DNA of 64,000 nt from Ancylostoma caninum (Eukaryota; Nematoda; Chromadorea; Rhabditida; Ancylostomatidae). The stretch lies in NCBI GenBank assembly GCA_037903475.1, contig JBAJFG010000039.1, positions 1,178,001 to 1,242,000 on the forward strand, given 5' to 3'. The notes under the pieces are model-generated. The model made no database searches, was not told the DNA's origin, and saw only the letters and a list, made by a program, of their open reading frames with translations. A program made the position numbers and the translations under genes. Positions 9,660 through 21,556 of this stretch are shown here, piece after piece. Each line of letters starts with the position of its first letter. Position 1 is the first letter of the stretch.

Positions 9660-12600
9660 GACCTTTCAATATTTTCCTTACAACGTGTACTCATTCTGCG
9701 CTACCGCCAAATCTTCCGCCATCCACTGATATATGTTTATGCTCAAATATTCTGATCGACTACAGATGTCTATGAGCAGCATGATGACTCATGTCTAGAA
9801 GGCTCACTTAGTCATCCTTGAACGAGGTTTGACCTTTCCTGCGATTCTCAGCTGATCATCACATCGGCTGATTTTCGCAAGTTCACATTGGAGCATAGCT
9901 CAAACTTGATGAAATCTCGGATGTAGTAGCCCTTTTGGTTTCTTTGTGGTGAAGCTTACAAATTCGAGGAAAATTGAAATAACCTGATAGAAAAGAAAAA
10001 AATAAACAACATAGTAGTAACTACTACTAGTTTTCCGCTAGTACTTGAGAAATTAGTGACCAAGCTCTAGAATAGCTCACTTTTACATAGGCCCTTTCTT
10101 GGATGAAGTACGAAATAGAGAGAGTCAGATGGAAATATCAAATAGAAACAAATCAAATTTCAGAGAATTTTTGGCTTCTAGACCTTTTCCAGTGGAATTC
10201 TCTGGAAAGTGGAGAGAATTTCTACGCAAAATCACTCGATTCTTACTCGATCTCTTTCACCCATGTAGCAAAAGAGGAGAGACTTCTTCTAAGGTCAAAA
10301 TGAAGTTCTCTTATTCGTCCTATGCCGACACGTCTATCTGCGATCGCTCGACAGTGAGGTGGGTTGGACGATCATAGATGATGTTCTGGATTTTACAAGC
10401 TCTAAAGGCTTGAGGATCTCCTCACCGATCAAACCTATAAGGCACGAGTGAGTGCATTGCCTGCCTGCGTGCGTGCGTGCAGTTTTGTCATCTCCTCCAA
10501 CAAAGGGTAACCTTTGTCTGGTAGCTAATCTATGTATATATGTAGACAAGTTCTAGACAAAATTATAGGAGAGCCCGGCAATTAAGGCCGTCACGTTGCC
10601 CATAAATATCTCAAATATTAAGCAAAAAACTAGATATAATCAGACAAACACTATGTAGGGGTGCCTTAGCATTAAACAAAATCTCCAATAAGATTTACAG
10701 AAAGGGTAAAATCAAAGAAGAGAACAAAGAGGAAATGAAAGACTCTAAGAACTCATTAAAAAGGAAATAAGAAACTCGGTCCACTGAACTTTATTAATTT
10801 AGAGGCAGGTACTACCTAAATGGATTTCCACGCCTAACGCTCTGAAAGGTTTGGAACATGAGCAATATTTTCACAAAAGTTGCAGCACGAAAGTGATCAG
10901 CCTTGCCAAGAAAAAAAAAAGAGTAGATGTCTACCGGTCTACCCTCTGGATGAGGTGTAGCATGTTTACCTTCATAAGAATTTACATTTATTCTATAAGT
11001 TTCAAATTTTATAACATTTTTCAAAGTTTCAAAGTTTATAAGAAGACATTGGCTGTTCTTTTACTGCCAATACTCCTTCCCTGTGATGAAAGCTGTTTTT
11101 CAAAATCATTTCCAGGTATCATACTATGAAACTCCCTGTCAGTTGTGCCATTTTTTTTTTCGAAAAGTCCAAACGGTGCTTAAAAAGCGTGTCCTCCGTG
11201 GGTTTGAGCAAAATTGATCAGTATTCGTGCTTATCATGGTTAGGAATCCAGAATTACAGCTACTTCTTACCGAGGATTACCGAGGAAGCATCAACAGGGT
11301 GCTGTTTCCACTGAAAATTCGCGTATAGGACATGACTGGCTAACAGTGAGCAAATACAAAATTAGTTTGCAAGCAACTAAAAAGGTTCAGAGATATGTAA
11401 GGAGAAAATTGAGGGAATTAAAGATGTTGAAAATAGTTTTAAAGCAGTCAGGCTACAGATCAACCATGCTCGGAAGGACGAGAAGAAGTAATGTGGTCAG
11501 TAGAGTCCGCATCCTGCAGCGGATCACAGGAAACTAATCCTTCTCGATGATCGACGAGCTGCTACACCGTCGACGCCGGTGTGTTTTCCACCTGAGCACC
11601 ACCTAGATGTCGAATTAATGACAATCACGCTTGTTATTCTGGTTTGTAAGATGCGACGCAGAGAGTTTGGGGTGAGGAGAATTCCAGGAATTTTATGGGG
11701 GCGGGGGGGGCCCGCCCCCCCGCGAAACTGGAAATGATACTGAAAAACACATAACTAAACGCATGTTTGAGCTCGGGATGAAATCTTGCGGAAATTCCAA
11801 GGAATTCCAGCATTAACCACTGAATTTTCTCAGATTCAAGTTCTGGAAGCTCGTAATTTGACCGAACTTCTGCCTCAATTCACTCACAAAGCTCCATTGT
11901 AGAGTAACCAGAATAGAAAGACTCCTTCAATGCTCGTTACTATGTCTAGCCTAACTCCGTAGCATAAACGGATAACCAGTAACAACCAGAAATCCAGAAG
12001 GGCAGTAAAGTCCACCGGCGAAAACCTCATAACAACAGGCGAACGGCATCCACCGCGCTGATCACACCGCTGTCCAGGACAACATAGTTAGGAAAAGGGC
12101 ACCGCCCTTGTTCATAAACGTAACGGATGACATAGAATTAGACGTCGCGGATGACGACAATTCAACGGCGCGGTCGCTGAGTATTAGCTGAGCCGGCGAG
12201 CACCAGCGAAAGACACCAAGGATTAAGATCAAGGGCGCAATATGTCCTTCGAAGTCGTAGTCGTTTCCTGCGTTATTCGGAATGATCCCCTTTGAAAAAT
12301 GCGTTTGGAACTGGCGAATGGAAGACAAACAAACACAAAATGCAGAAATTCTGGATGAATACTATTTTTCTGAAATAATTTTATATTTTAGTGAAAAAAA
12401 AGGTTTCAAAGAACGAAGGGAAAATTTGTTAGAAGAGCACTACGCTGTAAAAACGGTTGAGCAGCGCAGTTCAGCCATACAACATTTTCATCGTCATTGG
12501 GAAATATGTGGAACATGGCTGACATGACGGGGTATAGGGCGGAGCTTAGGAGATAGTGGCCAATAACAGGACTCGTAGACAGCCCACCTTCTCGGTACAG

Positions 12601-14491
12601 AGGTTCACACCCGAGGTATTTGTGACGAAGATATATTAATTAGCCTAGGTGCATCAATCATCTCACAGAATATTCACAATTCAACAAAATTATGAAGTCT
12701 GGGAAAAAATAACGGTGTATTACCAATTTATAAGTTTGTTTACATGTTTTTTACTTATTTATCTTTTTATCCACTTGCCTATCGTATATGCTTACTCCAA
12801 GAAAATCATGAGCAGCTGTCACATGATATAGTTAGTATCCATGGCTTGTCGAAACCGTGCACGGCTACTCCCGCTTCGCAAAGACTGGTATGACGACACT
12901 ACAGCTTACATCTTTTAGGAGTAGTTAGCTGAGCTTGAAACTCACCCTGGTATTGCTTTGTAATCAATTTCATGCACACAAATGCATCAAAGCGCTACCT
13001 GACCGCTATTCTCCCATAGAAAAATTTCCTAAGCAGTGATAAACGCAGAAATGGCGGGACGAAGAGTTCGAAAAAATTGGAGTTTCCTCTAATCTGGAGG
13101 CCCGAAAAAGCAAACTACTGATATATATATTCTATAGTAATTAGTCGAAAATGATTCTATAAAAAATGATAAACATAGCTCAAAGTAAGTTAATACAAAA
13201 TTTCTAACAATTTAGTGGAGCATTTCTGGAAAATTCGGCGAGCATTTTTAGGGTGGGCACATCCCCCCACTCACCCTTTCCCATGTTGCCACTACTGCTC
13301 CTAAAAAGTAGGTTAGACGTCTGTCGTAATTTGTGAACGTGGCGAAGAGCTGATTTTATGGAAAGTAATAGGGAGCGGTGTGTCACGTTATACTTGGAAG
13401 GGGGGGAAGGGGGTGGGGCCAAGCTCTACGACTGGTCAGTTCTCCGAATCGGCCAATTGCAGGACCCGTCGGCACCACCCACTCCAGGTACAACACTGCA
13501 CACCCAGTAGGGAGGGTTATTACGGTTAGGACCGAGCAAGTTAGTAAAAATCCTTAAATTTGAAATTTTGATCCCGAATCTAAATGTTCCAGCATTAGAG
13601 AGCATTACAGACCGGAGTAAGGATAGGAAAGGTTGCAGGAATTTCAGCTCCTCGAGTAACAATGTGCACGAATGGGTTTCTCAAGTATTAGTTATAAGAG
13701 ATCGATTGAATTATCCGGATAATAGCGGTTTTTAGTATACTACTTATTTCTTCACTTGTTTATACATTCATTTATTCACTTCATTATCAGGCTGCAGCGA
13801 TGTGTTCTTTTCGATATCTATGGTACGGAAATGAAGCTGCCAATACCATCCGTAAAAAATTGCATAACTCACTGGAATAATCCCTTTCACCAACTTTTTC
13901 CTAATTTATTTACGTCTAACAAATGGCTTATCCATATATGGGCACACAAGTCTCAACACCAAACCAGAAAAACATGTATGGTGAGTAATTACTACTTTTT
14001 TTACGAGATTAACAAATCCTTCAACTGGAACCTTACCCAATGAGTTATTTGTATACACCTGAAGTTGTTTTGGGTGTAGTTTCCTGCTTTGTTTGTCAAT
14101 ATCGGACGATGATTTACAACTATCGCCCAATATTGACGGCTTCATTTATCACGCGTATGTCGTATATCGAAGGCGAATATGAAGAATCGCGTATCGCCGG
14201 AATGAAGAAGCTAAGTGGGCTCAAGTGGAAGAGGATGTAATGGAGGCGAGCAGAAGCCGTTATGGACCTAATAAGGGGATCTGCGAGTAATGTTAAGAAA
14301 TGGAGGATTGGATGTGCTGGATTGGTAAGGAAAGTGGTAAAATAGTAGGTAAAAGTAAAGGGTAGGTAAAGTTCGTTTTCCCATGGTGCTTTATTCAGTT
14401 TTTATTTATTTATTCATTTCATGCCACCAGTCGGTGTTTGTAAATGAAACTCATCTGAAATAGGCATGCTCTCACAGCATACAAACTCGTC
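9660..14491. other. No confidently supported gene
   Basis: Mostly unstructured intergenic DNA. A GC palindrome of G and C runs lies at 11700-11722 and a GCGT repeat at 10467-10480. One coding-like terminal stretch on the plus strand at about 12035-12190 follows an ACAACAG acceptor and contains ADDDNSTARSLSIS before a stop. Another coding-like plus frame at 14040-14240 ends GLKWKRM. Neither could be connected to a gene. The region 13040-13640 looks like a diverged relative of the hAT-like MITEs. Confidence 0.35.
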
Positions 14492-14770
14492 TACAGGGGC
14501 GTCAATCGTTGTTCCCCTACGTGCCCTAAAACGGGACCGCGCCGCATGCCTACGCTGCGCGGTAGACCAGGTAGACGTTGGACGTCAACTTCTCTATATC
14601 TTCCGTTGCAAAATTCTTTAGATGTGATCATTCCAAAGTAACTCGCATTGTTGTGTATAAAAGCGTTAATCACGAGGACGCCCGACAACCTCAGCGTCCA
14701 GCTGTTTTGCCGCGCAGCGTTGGTGATGCGGCGCGGCTTCCTTCACAGATGTGCAATAACGATTGACTTT
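14492..14770. mobile_element. MITE with GGCGTCAATCGTT inverted termini
   Basis: The left arm begins TACAGGGGCGTCAATCGTTG and the right arm ends AATAACGATTGAC. Both arms carry a CCGCGCCGCATGCCTACGCT or near-identical block, GCTGCGCGG, and a GACGT-like inner segment. About 100 bp per arm, no coding frame. The right boundary is approximate because the outermost bases have diverged. Confidence 0.65.
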
Positions 14771-15029
14771 ATGCAATCAATCCACCCATCGTCGTAAAAT
14801 CTGGAAATTACAGAGATTACATTATATCTGTCCACGTCTTAACCTACTGCATAAACTGGTCTTCTAATCAGGAATTTGAGAAGAAATACTCCAGCACTGA
14901 GATGTCAGGAGCTACAGCTCTGTGCTGCAAAAAGGGTTTGGATCTCGTGTGTGCATCAATCTTTTACCTAACCACAAACGTAGGCGTTATACGTATTGTA
15001 TTTATTGGGGTGAAGATATATTATCGTGT

Positions 15030-15091
15030 AGGAAAATGGGGCGTTAAATCAATTCGCCGATCACAGTTGCCCAGTAACGCCCCATTTTCCT
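15030..15091. repeat. Short perfect hairpin (17-bp stem)
   Basis: AGGAAAATGGGGCGTTA at 15030-15046 is repeated exactly as its inverse at 15075-15091, separated by a 28-base loop. It may be the remnant of a small MITE. No gene of which it could be a terminator is recognised next to it. Confidence 0.6.
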
Positions 15092-15263
15092 CACGATGAA
15101 AGACAACCAGCGGTTGTACCAGGCGTTGTAAGCTTCACTGAAGCTACAAATCGAGCTACAGCTCTGTTAGCTCACAGGAGCGCATGGTCGGACTTTGGCC
15201 GCAATCACGACCTCAGCACGGTTTTGGCCAATTGATCTAATTTTTATACTTTTTTTTGGTATG

Positions 15264-15423
15264 TATAGGGAACTCCAAATGTACGCGGACAAAGGTCGGA
15301 ACCGCGGCGCGGCTCTCTTGGGCAGAGTCATGGGAGCTCAGCATAGTGTGCGCCTGCGTCTCTGCCCAAGAGAGCCGCGCCGCGGTTCCGACCTTTGTCC
15401 GCGTACATTTGGAGTTTCCTATA
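15264..15423. mobile_element. Hairpin MITE family H, copy 1 (160 bp)
   Basis: A nearly perfect palindrome. The left arm reads TATAGGGAACTCCAAATGTA and the right arm is its inverse, ending TTTGGAGTTTCCTATA, with about 60 paired bases per arm including GGAACCGCGGCGCGGCTCTC. The asymmetric loop AGCATAGTGTGCGCC lies between. A second copy of identical length is at 36475-36634. No coding capacity. A transcript through it would fold into a long hairpin. Confidence 0.85.
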
Positions 15424-15508
15424 TGTGATGTGATTCCTTCCATTTTGATGTTTCCCAACTGCCGTTTAGTAAGACCTGCTTCCAGACGCATCTTGCGGGC
15501 TCAAGATC

Positions 15509-15782
15509 AAACGTTCGGTCCGGTTAGCAGGTGGTCTTAATCTTTTTTCACCGTAATTTCCAAGCCTCGGAGATCCAAACTACCCTCTCTGAATTCATAA
15601 TCGGTACCGATAGGTGAATCAATGTTTAACAGACCCTGACGAATTAGTTGGTTATCTTCATTGCGGTTATGCACGAACCACATTTTATTTTGCGCCTGAA
15701 GATTGCCGTAAGGCCATCTGCTAACCGGACTGAACTTTCCATCTTGTCTTGCGGACAAAGTCGTAATTGCATCCCAATTCAA
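15509..15782 (-). other. 81-codon coding-like frame next to an inverted repeat
   Basis: A minus-strand frame from 15782 to 15537 has a balanced, protein-like composition (contains WPYGNLQAQNKMWFVHNRNE) and ends ITVKKD before a stop. A piece of it, around PVSRW, is repeated in inverted orientation at 15509-15534, so the plus strand there also encodes FGPVSRW. It looks like part of a gene or element that was duplicated and inverted. I do not recognise the protein family and assign no function. Confidence 0.3.
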
Positions 15783-15999
15783 TCATATGAGCGTGTTTGT
15801 TTGACTATGGACGAATTTTCTATTTTTCTCTTCCGAAAAAAATAACCCTGAAAGATTCATCGGGATTTCGTCAATTAGTTATTCCAAAGAAGGACATTAA
15901 ATCGTGTTTGTGTGACATTTGCGCAACAAACAATCTATGTGGTGCCGCATCACCTTATGCAGCAACAGAGGTGATGCGACACCTCCTCCGCAACACCGC

Positions 16000-17027
16000 A
16001 CGTGTCCAGTGATATGCCCGTCGTATCAAAGCGCACCATCGTCTATTGATCGGCTTTTGATCTACCACAAATTTGACCACTAACAGGAAAACCATTTTCT
16101 TTTCACTTTTTACGATTGCTGCAAACACTGTAGCATTGTTTTTGAACCATAGTGGCAAGAAAAAAATCTTCAAAAATGAAGTTCCTGCTCGAGATTCGCA
16201 TAAGCACAGCGAGTTCGCCCGTCGATCAATCGTTCATTTGACCTCCTCTTGTCATGCTCAATCGATGCGCAATGTTGAAATCTATGTTCAACTGGTAAAA
16301 ATGAGCGACAGACAAAAAAAATGGTGCAAGTTTGTTAACTTTCACCGTAACTGAAATGCAATCACTTCGAGAGAGAGAAGTAGCTACTTATGTATGTATA
16401 TATACACGTTACTATCATTTTCTCAGTAGGAGTAGTCGCTTTGGTGGGAACTTCTATTGAAATTTTCGTCTCACACTTTCACTTCTTCACTGTTTCGGGA
16501 GCACCCTTGTAAATCATTGCTGAAGTACGAAGACTCTGCGGTCCAAGGCTTAAAAATGTCTTATTTATACCCAAGTAATGCATCGAAGTGAACTAAAGGC
16601 GTCGTTAATTTAATCCCAAAGATGAATTATAAGGACGAAGGGTAAACGACTGACAAACGCGGCTAACACTCGCGAAACGGAAGAGGGTCTGATCAGAACC
16701 AGTTAAAAAATAGAATGAAGATTTATTAGAGAAAAAATATAAACATCACAGTAAACATACCCGCCAAAAACACAGAAAAAAAAACAAAGGAAACATACAC
16801 GCAGTATTAATAGAAACCTTTCATAATTTAGGAGGATGTGAGAGAGAGCACGCACAGGGCATCAGATAGTGTAGTTTCTTCAACACTACTCATTTACTAC
16901 TGACAAAAGATCAGCAGAACTCAACAAGTACAAAATATTGATGTGCAAAAATAGACATAAACCAATGGAAGAACACTGCCAACGATTGTGTGCGAACTAG
17001 TGTAGCACCCATTCCATGTCAATAGGC
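16000..17027. other. No supported gene
   Basis: Downstream flank of the TRAPPC6 gene. I see chance frames and a GTATGTATATATAC tract near 16390, but no further exons. Confidence 0.4.
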
Positions 17028-19893
17028 CTAACTCCTTTGTGCAATATGAATATTGAACTTCACTGCTGGAAGAGTCTCCACAGTTGCTGTTACCTCCGCA
17101 TTCACATTCAGATTTGCCAGGGCGCCTCTAACCGCTCCACATGGAAACGCAACGAGCGCACCAGCTTCGCGGACAAACTGTTGTCCTTCAGCAAGAGGTC
17201 GTAATGTGCAAAATTTGTTGTCTTGGACAACGTAAACTCCCTAACAATGGAGAAATTTATGAGCGATTACGAGTAGAAATTGTCACTGAGTACGTTGTAT
17301 TTCACGAACCTGATGATTTGTCCTTAAATTATCCACTTGCTTTCCAAAAACGGCAGACCAAAATTCCTTGCAGATGAACTTCACAACCTGGAAATGATGG
17401 CCGCTTTACAAAACTCTGAGAATCCGTGCTTCTGAAACCAGATGAGACTACCATACAACTCGCTATGAAAACCATCCTCGAACAATAGCTGCAAAATTTG
17501 AAGAAAACAAGGCGGCATCTCAACATAAAAACAAGCTCTACTCGTTTTGCAAGTATATTAGTAATGTAAGCCTTTTTCTGCTCTATTCTATGGGATAGCA
17601 GCCACACAGGCAATCGTTTCTCTACAGTTTCGCTAGCCAAATGTTGCACCAAAAAGACGCACCACTAGAAAGATTCATGTACCGCACTCGGCTTGAAACA
17701 ACCACTCTGCTTTCTCTTAATGTACGCATCGTGAAAGGCAATGCCAAAGTTCCCGAATTAGTGTATTCAAGCACAACCTCACTCTCGTCCAATTCCATTA
17801 GCTTTTAGTACAGTTGTGTGTGAAAGAAAACAATTTCACACTGCTGAGCTGGAACAGGGTTTGAATGCACTTACAAACTCGCGCAACACTGGCAATACCC
17901 TCCCCCCCCCCCCCCCTTCCCGAAATGCATCACACCATTCACTCTTCAGGAAACCAGTACCTCATATCTGGCGAATAAAATCCGTATCTCCGCAGTAACG
18001 TTTTGAGCGTCACGTCATCGCTATTAAGGAGATCACCGCCACTATCACGGCGAATATTCGAAAATTAAAAGTGACGAAAACTTCTGTTATTAACAAGAGA
18101 AATGATCTACAGCTAACAAAGCTCCACAACAAGTAAAAAAAGTCAATGGATGTCTTCTATTTATTCTTTTAACTAACAAATGCTAGAAAAACAATGATAT
18201 TTTAGTGGATTTACATCCCAGAGAAATTTACCCAGCTAGGACACCTGAAAGTTGAAAAAACGTGGAGGTAAAGTGTTGATTTTTACAGCAAAAATAAGAA
18301 AGGGACAAGTTAGCAGAGCGTACTGGTCATTCAGCAAATGTTTACGAGCAGGAACGCAACAAGTCGAAAGCACTTTAGCAGAACAAAGAAAAAACACCAA
18401 TTTTATTTGAATCAGCACCATGAATGATAAAATTAATGAAGAAAGAAAGAGGCAATAAGTAGCGTAAAAAAAGAAGATACGAACCTCCAACTCCGTTAGC
18501 AGCTTTGGAGCCTCCTTTGAAACCCGTTCCGCCATTACGTAACCAACTCGATAACCCATAGACTCCAACTGTGTTATATAAGAATTCTGGGAATACAATT
18601 TTACGTTATCCATAGGAGAGAAAACCATAAGGAAAATCGGTAAAAGGAACTTACATGCGCAAATGCCAACTGCACCAGCGAATCGTATTTGTCGAGTTCG
18701 GCGACATCAACGCAAGTATCCGCCACCTAAAAAAGCGCAATAAATATATGAGATCATAAAGACAGATCTAATCGTTCATAAATGATAGCATATACCGTCC
18801 ATGAAGCTGATTCTCTTCAAAATAAGGAAGGCTCTATGCGGCTGGTCTTTCTATCTCTATCCATCTGCACATTATGAAATTAGAAAACAAAAAAAATTGG
18901 CTGAAATTGCTTGCTGAAATTTGGCTTTACCTTGAAATCCATCTGACTTCAGGGTCAATACATTTGGCGAGCTTCGCCTGACTGTCTAGCAAACGATTTG
19001 CAAACTATCGAGCCAAACGAAATTCGTCAATTGTGTACGGATAATTAAGTCGAGGATATTGCCAAGCAAGAGGGCTATCAATCACGCATGAACTTCGGAA
19101 CACTGGAGAGCGTGCCAGGATCCTACAATCAGAAGTCTGCTGCCCTACCAACTTGGCCGACATGCCTCCATTTCAATTTTCCCCCAACTATAAGATTAAA
19201 ATGGATTGGACACACCATATCTTCCCGCATACTCGACAGTGGACGTCAGTGGCGGTGGCCTCGAGAAGTACGCAGCGCGACCGCGCCGCGCGCGCCGGGA
19301 TCGGTGTCGTCTGCTGCCGGAGTGCTGTTTCTGGTCGCTTTCATCTCAATTTGCTCAAAAATCCTTAAAATCGGGTAGAAGAGCTGCTAGATATAGCATT
19401 ACAGCAGCAGAAAACATCGTTTACGACGCGCTCAGCGCGCGGCGCACTTCTCGAAGTCGCGGATGGGCCACCGCTATTGACGTCCAGTGTACATAATAGA
19501 AGCACCCTTCCCGCTTTTTGTTCTGCACGACAGCCGAAATACGTCTTGCCAACGACTTTCTCCAGCCTTTTAAATATCCGAACGACTTTATCACTAATTC
19601 CGTAGGAAACTGTAGTGGTCAAATAAAATTCTTCCAAGACAAGTGTATAGGCAAGCATCTCCCCTGAAGATTAGAGAGGAATGATATATTAGTTAGGGGA
19701 ATGAGCTTACCTACACCTTACACAGAAGGAAAGTTTACTTTAAAAATAAGAAAAGAATAAGAATATGGTACACTCAGTAAAGACATACCTGTTTCCATTC
19801 TTGTTTGGCGGCGTTACGCCTTTCCTCACTTTCCTTAGCGTAGCTGATTATTTCGGCATGGAGGAGATCGAATGGAAACGACGCTTGCGTCAT
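17028..19893 (-). CDS. TRAPP complex subunit 6 (TRAPPC6/Trs33)
   Basis: TRAPPC6 is a Bet3-fold subunit of the TRAPP complexes, which tether vesicles and act as Rab1/Ypt1 exchange factors at the early secretory pathway. Five exons (19893-19789, 18726-18655, 18586-18485, 17387-17310, 17240-17028) join in phase to 189 residues, close to the usual length. Recognisable family strings are [42 protein letters not shown] and [16 protein letters not shown], followed by a short tail ending [10 protein letters not shown] and a TAG. The start is the ATG before [14 protein letters not shown], which resembles nematode homologues. Intron 1 contains MITE family A copy 2. Exon borders are GT-AG. The family call is firm; the N-terminus is the least certain part. 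Confidence 0.9.
19235..19491. mobile_element. MITE family A, copy 2 (in TRAPPC6 intron 1)
   Basis: The left end CAGTGGACGTCAGTGGCGG and the right end TTGACGTCCAGTGTA are inverted repeats matching copy 1. The left TA has mutated to GA. The left arm lacks the GCCCATC block. The core CTTAAAATCGGGTAGAAGAG and TATAGCATTACAGCAGCAG are shared with the other copies. It lies wholly inside an intron, so it need not disturb the protein. Confidence 0.85.
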
Positions 19894-20779
19894 CTCTTCA
19901 AGGCGACACTAATCAGAAGACGCAGCTAGCAACAAATCTGAAAATTTGGGAGGAGCTGAAGCAGCGGCAGAAAATGAAAAAAAACGGCGGTGGCGCATAA
20001 GTTTTGTACTGAAGCGCGGCAGCCGTCGATGTTGGATGGGGGTCAATCCCCGCCCCCACCCCCTTTTTCTATTAGATTACAGTCATTTTAACCAGAAACA
20101 GGCCTTGAAAAGAAAATTGAAAAGGCTCTGTCCTCACGTAGCATAAGAAAGAACGAGGATGCTTATCGTTCACCCTAGAAATTATAATTTTGCTCGTAAT
20201 CACTCAACTCTCGTCGTTTTTGAAACGAGTTATGCAAGAACAGGCGAGCTTTTGGCTGTGGCTACACTTGCATTAAAAGCCAACAACTCTAAAGCAATCA
20301 AACGGAATCTGGCAATTTTTGGCTTGCCTAGAAACTTATTTTCAAAAGAAGTTTCCCTCTACACTGTATGCTTTCCACGAGAACGATAATGGCGTCTTAT
20401 GGACAGTGACTCACAATTCCTTGGAGATGTATAAAAGGCTGAAACTGAACATTAAACATCAGGAAAATGGATAAATTCATACAAGCATTGATAAAGAGAG
20501 CTGACTTTGAAAAGCTAGGCGCGTTTCCCTGTTCCCTCGGGTTGGAGTGATGATCGGGTAACTTGGATAAATACGACAACGGGGTTTGACACATATTCTT
20601 GAGGTTATTGTAGTAACTGGACTCTCCTGAACTGCTGATCGCGATGGTATACGTGAATGACCACAAAAGGATCGCAGGGCTTCTGAAAATCGAAAACGAA
20701 GTCAGGCTCTTCCGCTGGCAGCGTTGTATTCTCATCTCTCTGCTGTATGGTTCATGTTTTGACGGAAGAAAATCTATTG
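19894..20779. other. No supported gene
   Basis: Upstream flank of the TRAPPC6 gene. Nothing recognisable beyond chance frames and a short CCCC-rich tract near 20050. Confidence 0.4.
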
Positions 20780-21213
20780 CAGTGGCGGAAAGGGGCCAGC
20801 AGGGGGAGAGGGAGGCGAAGCTGGAGAAGGGGACTTCTTAATCGAGAGAGAGAGCTGCCGAATGTTTCAAAAATAACTCTCAAATAGTCAAGAATTTCGC
20901 ATAGGCTTGTTTGCTTTTCGCTATTGCTCCTTAAAAATTACCTGTTTCCCACCGTTCAATTTCAAAATTAATATTTTCAATAACTGTTTTTTTTTCAAAC
21001 CTAAACTGCCCAGATTCCGAGAGCGGTGAAGACCCCATTAGTTCCCCACGCTTTCCCCCCTGACTGAGGCGTAGAGTATAATATCTGGAAATGGCGGATT
21101 GGGCGTGCTCTGCGATTGGCCAGCTTTGTGAATTGACCAATCACAGGGCTCGGCCGCACTGCCCTCTCCAAGTACAACGCTCCAAATCCACTGGCAGCGC
21201 CATTCCGTCACTA
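20780..21213. mobile_element. hAT-like MITE (CAGTGGCGGAA terminus)
   Basis: The left end CAGTGGCGGAA and the inverted right end TAGTGACGGAA match at 9 of 11 bases. Flanking octamers ATCTATTG and ATCTATGA agree in six of eight positions, consistent with a decayed 8-bp hAT target duplication. The interior has CCAATCACAGGGCTCGG and CCAAGTACAACGCTCC, which recur in diverged form at 13440-13500. No transposase frame. Confidence 0.55.
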
Positions 21214-21475
21214 ATCTATGAACTTTCTTTCAGAAATTCAAGAATGAATTTTCAATTTTTCCAACACTGATTGTTGAACCAAATAGCTACTTCTATTATA
21301 GTTTCAACTAGCGGATTCTTCGGCTATGGCTCTATCAAATTTGGCGATCCTATCTCAAATTCAGCTCATCCTCGCTAAGAATCCGTTGTTGTTTCCGTCT
21401 CATACGCCGAATGTCATTGCAAATATTTACCATAGTCCTCAGTGTGGCATATGCATACCTGCACGTTTGTGCACC

Positions 21476-21556
21476 ATGCGGGTCATCGCATTTCTGCACT
21501 GTCTACTTCTTCTCGAATCGGCTTCTGCTCTCATCGGAGGCGGATACGATCAAATG
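21476..21556 (+). CDS. Signal-peptide exon of an unrecognised secreted protein
   Basis: ATG is followed by a strong secretion signal (MRVIAFLHCLLLLESASA), then LIGGGYDQM and a GT donor (GTTAGT). The exon ends in phase 0. Two downstream exons fit this phase: 24415-24474 would give a 46-residue peptide, and 25771-25935 would give 81 residues. I cannot choose between them from sequence alone, and alternative use is possible. The intron would span the 60-bp minisatellite. No family is recognised. Confidence 0.5.

Noticed and set aside
19540..19666. Extra TRAPPC6 exon (frame containing [17 protein letters not shown])
   Set aside because: It follows a good acceptor, but exons 1 and 2 join in phase without it, and it runs into the MITE without a donor.
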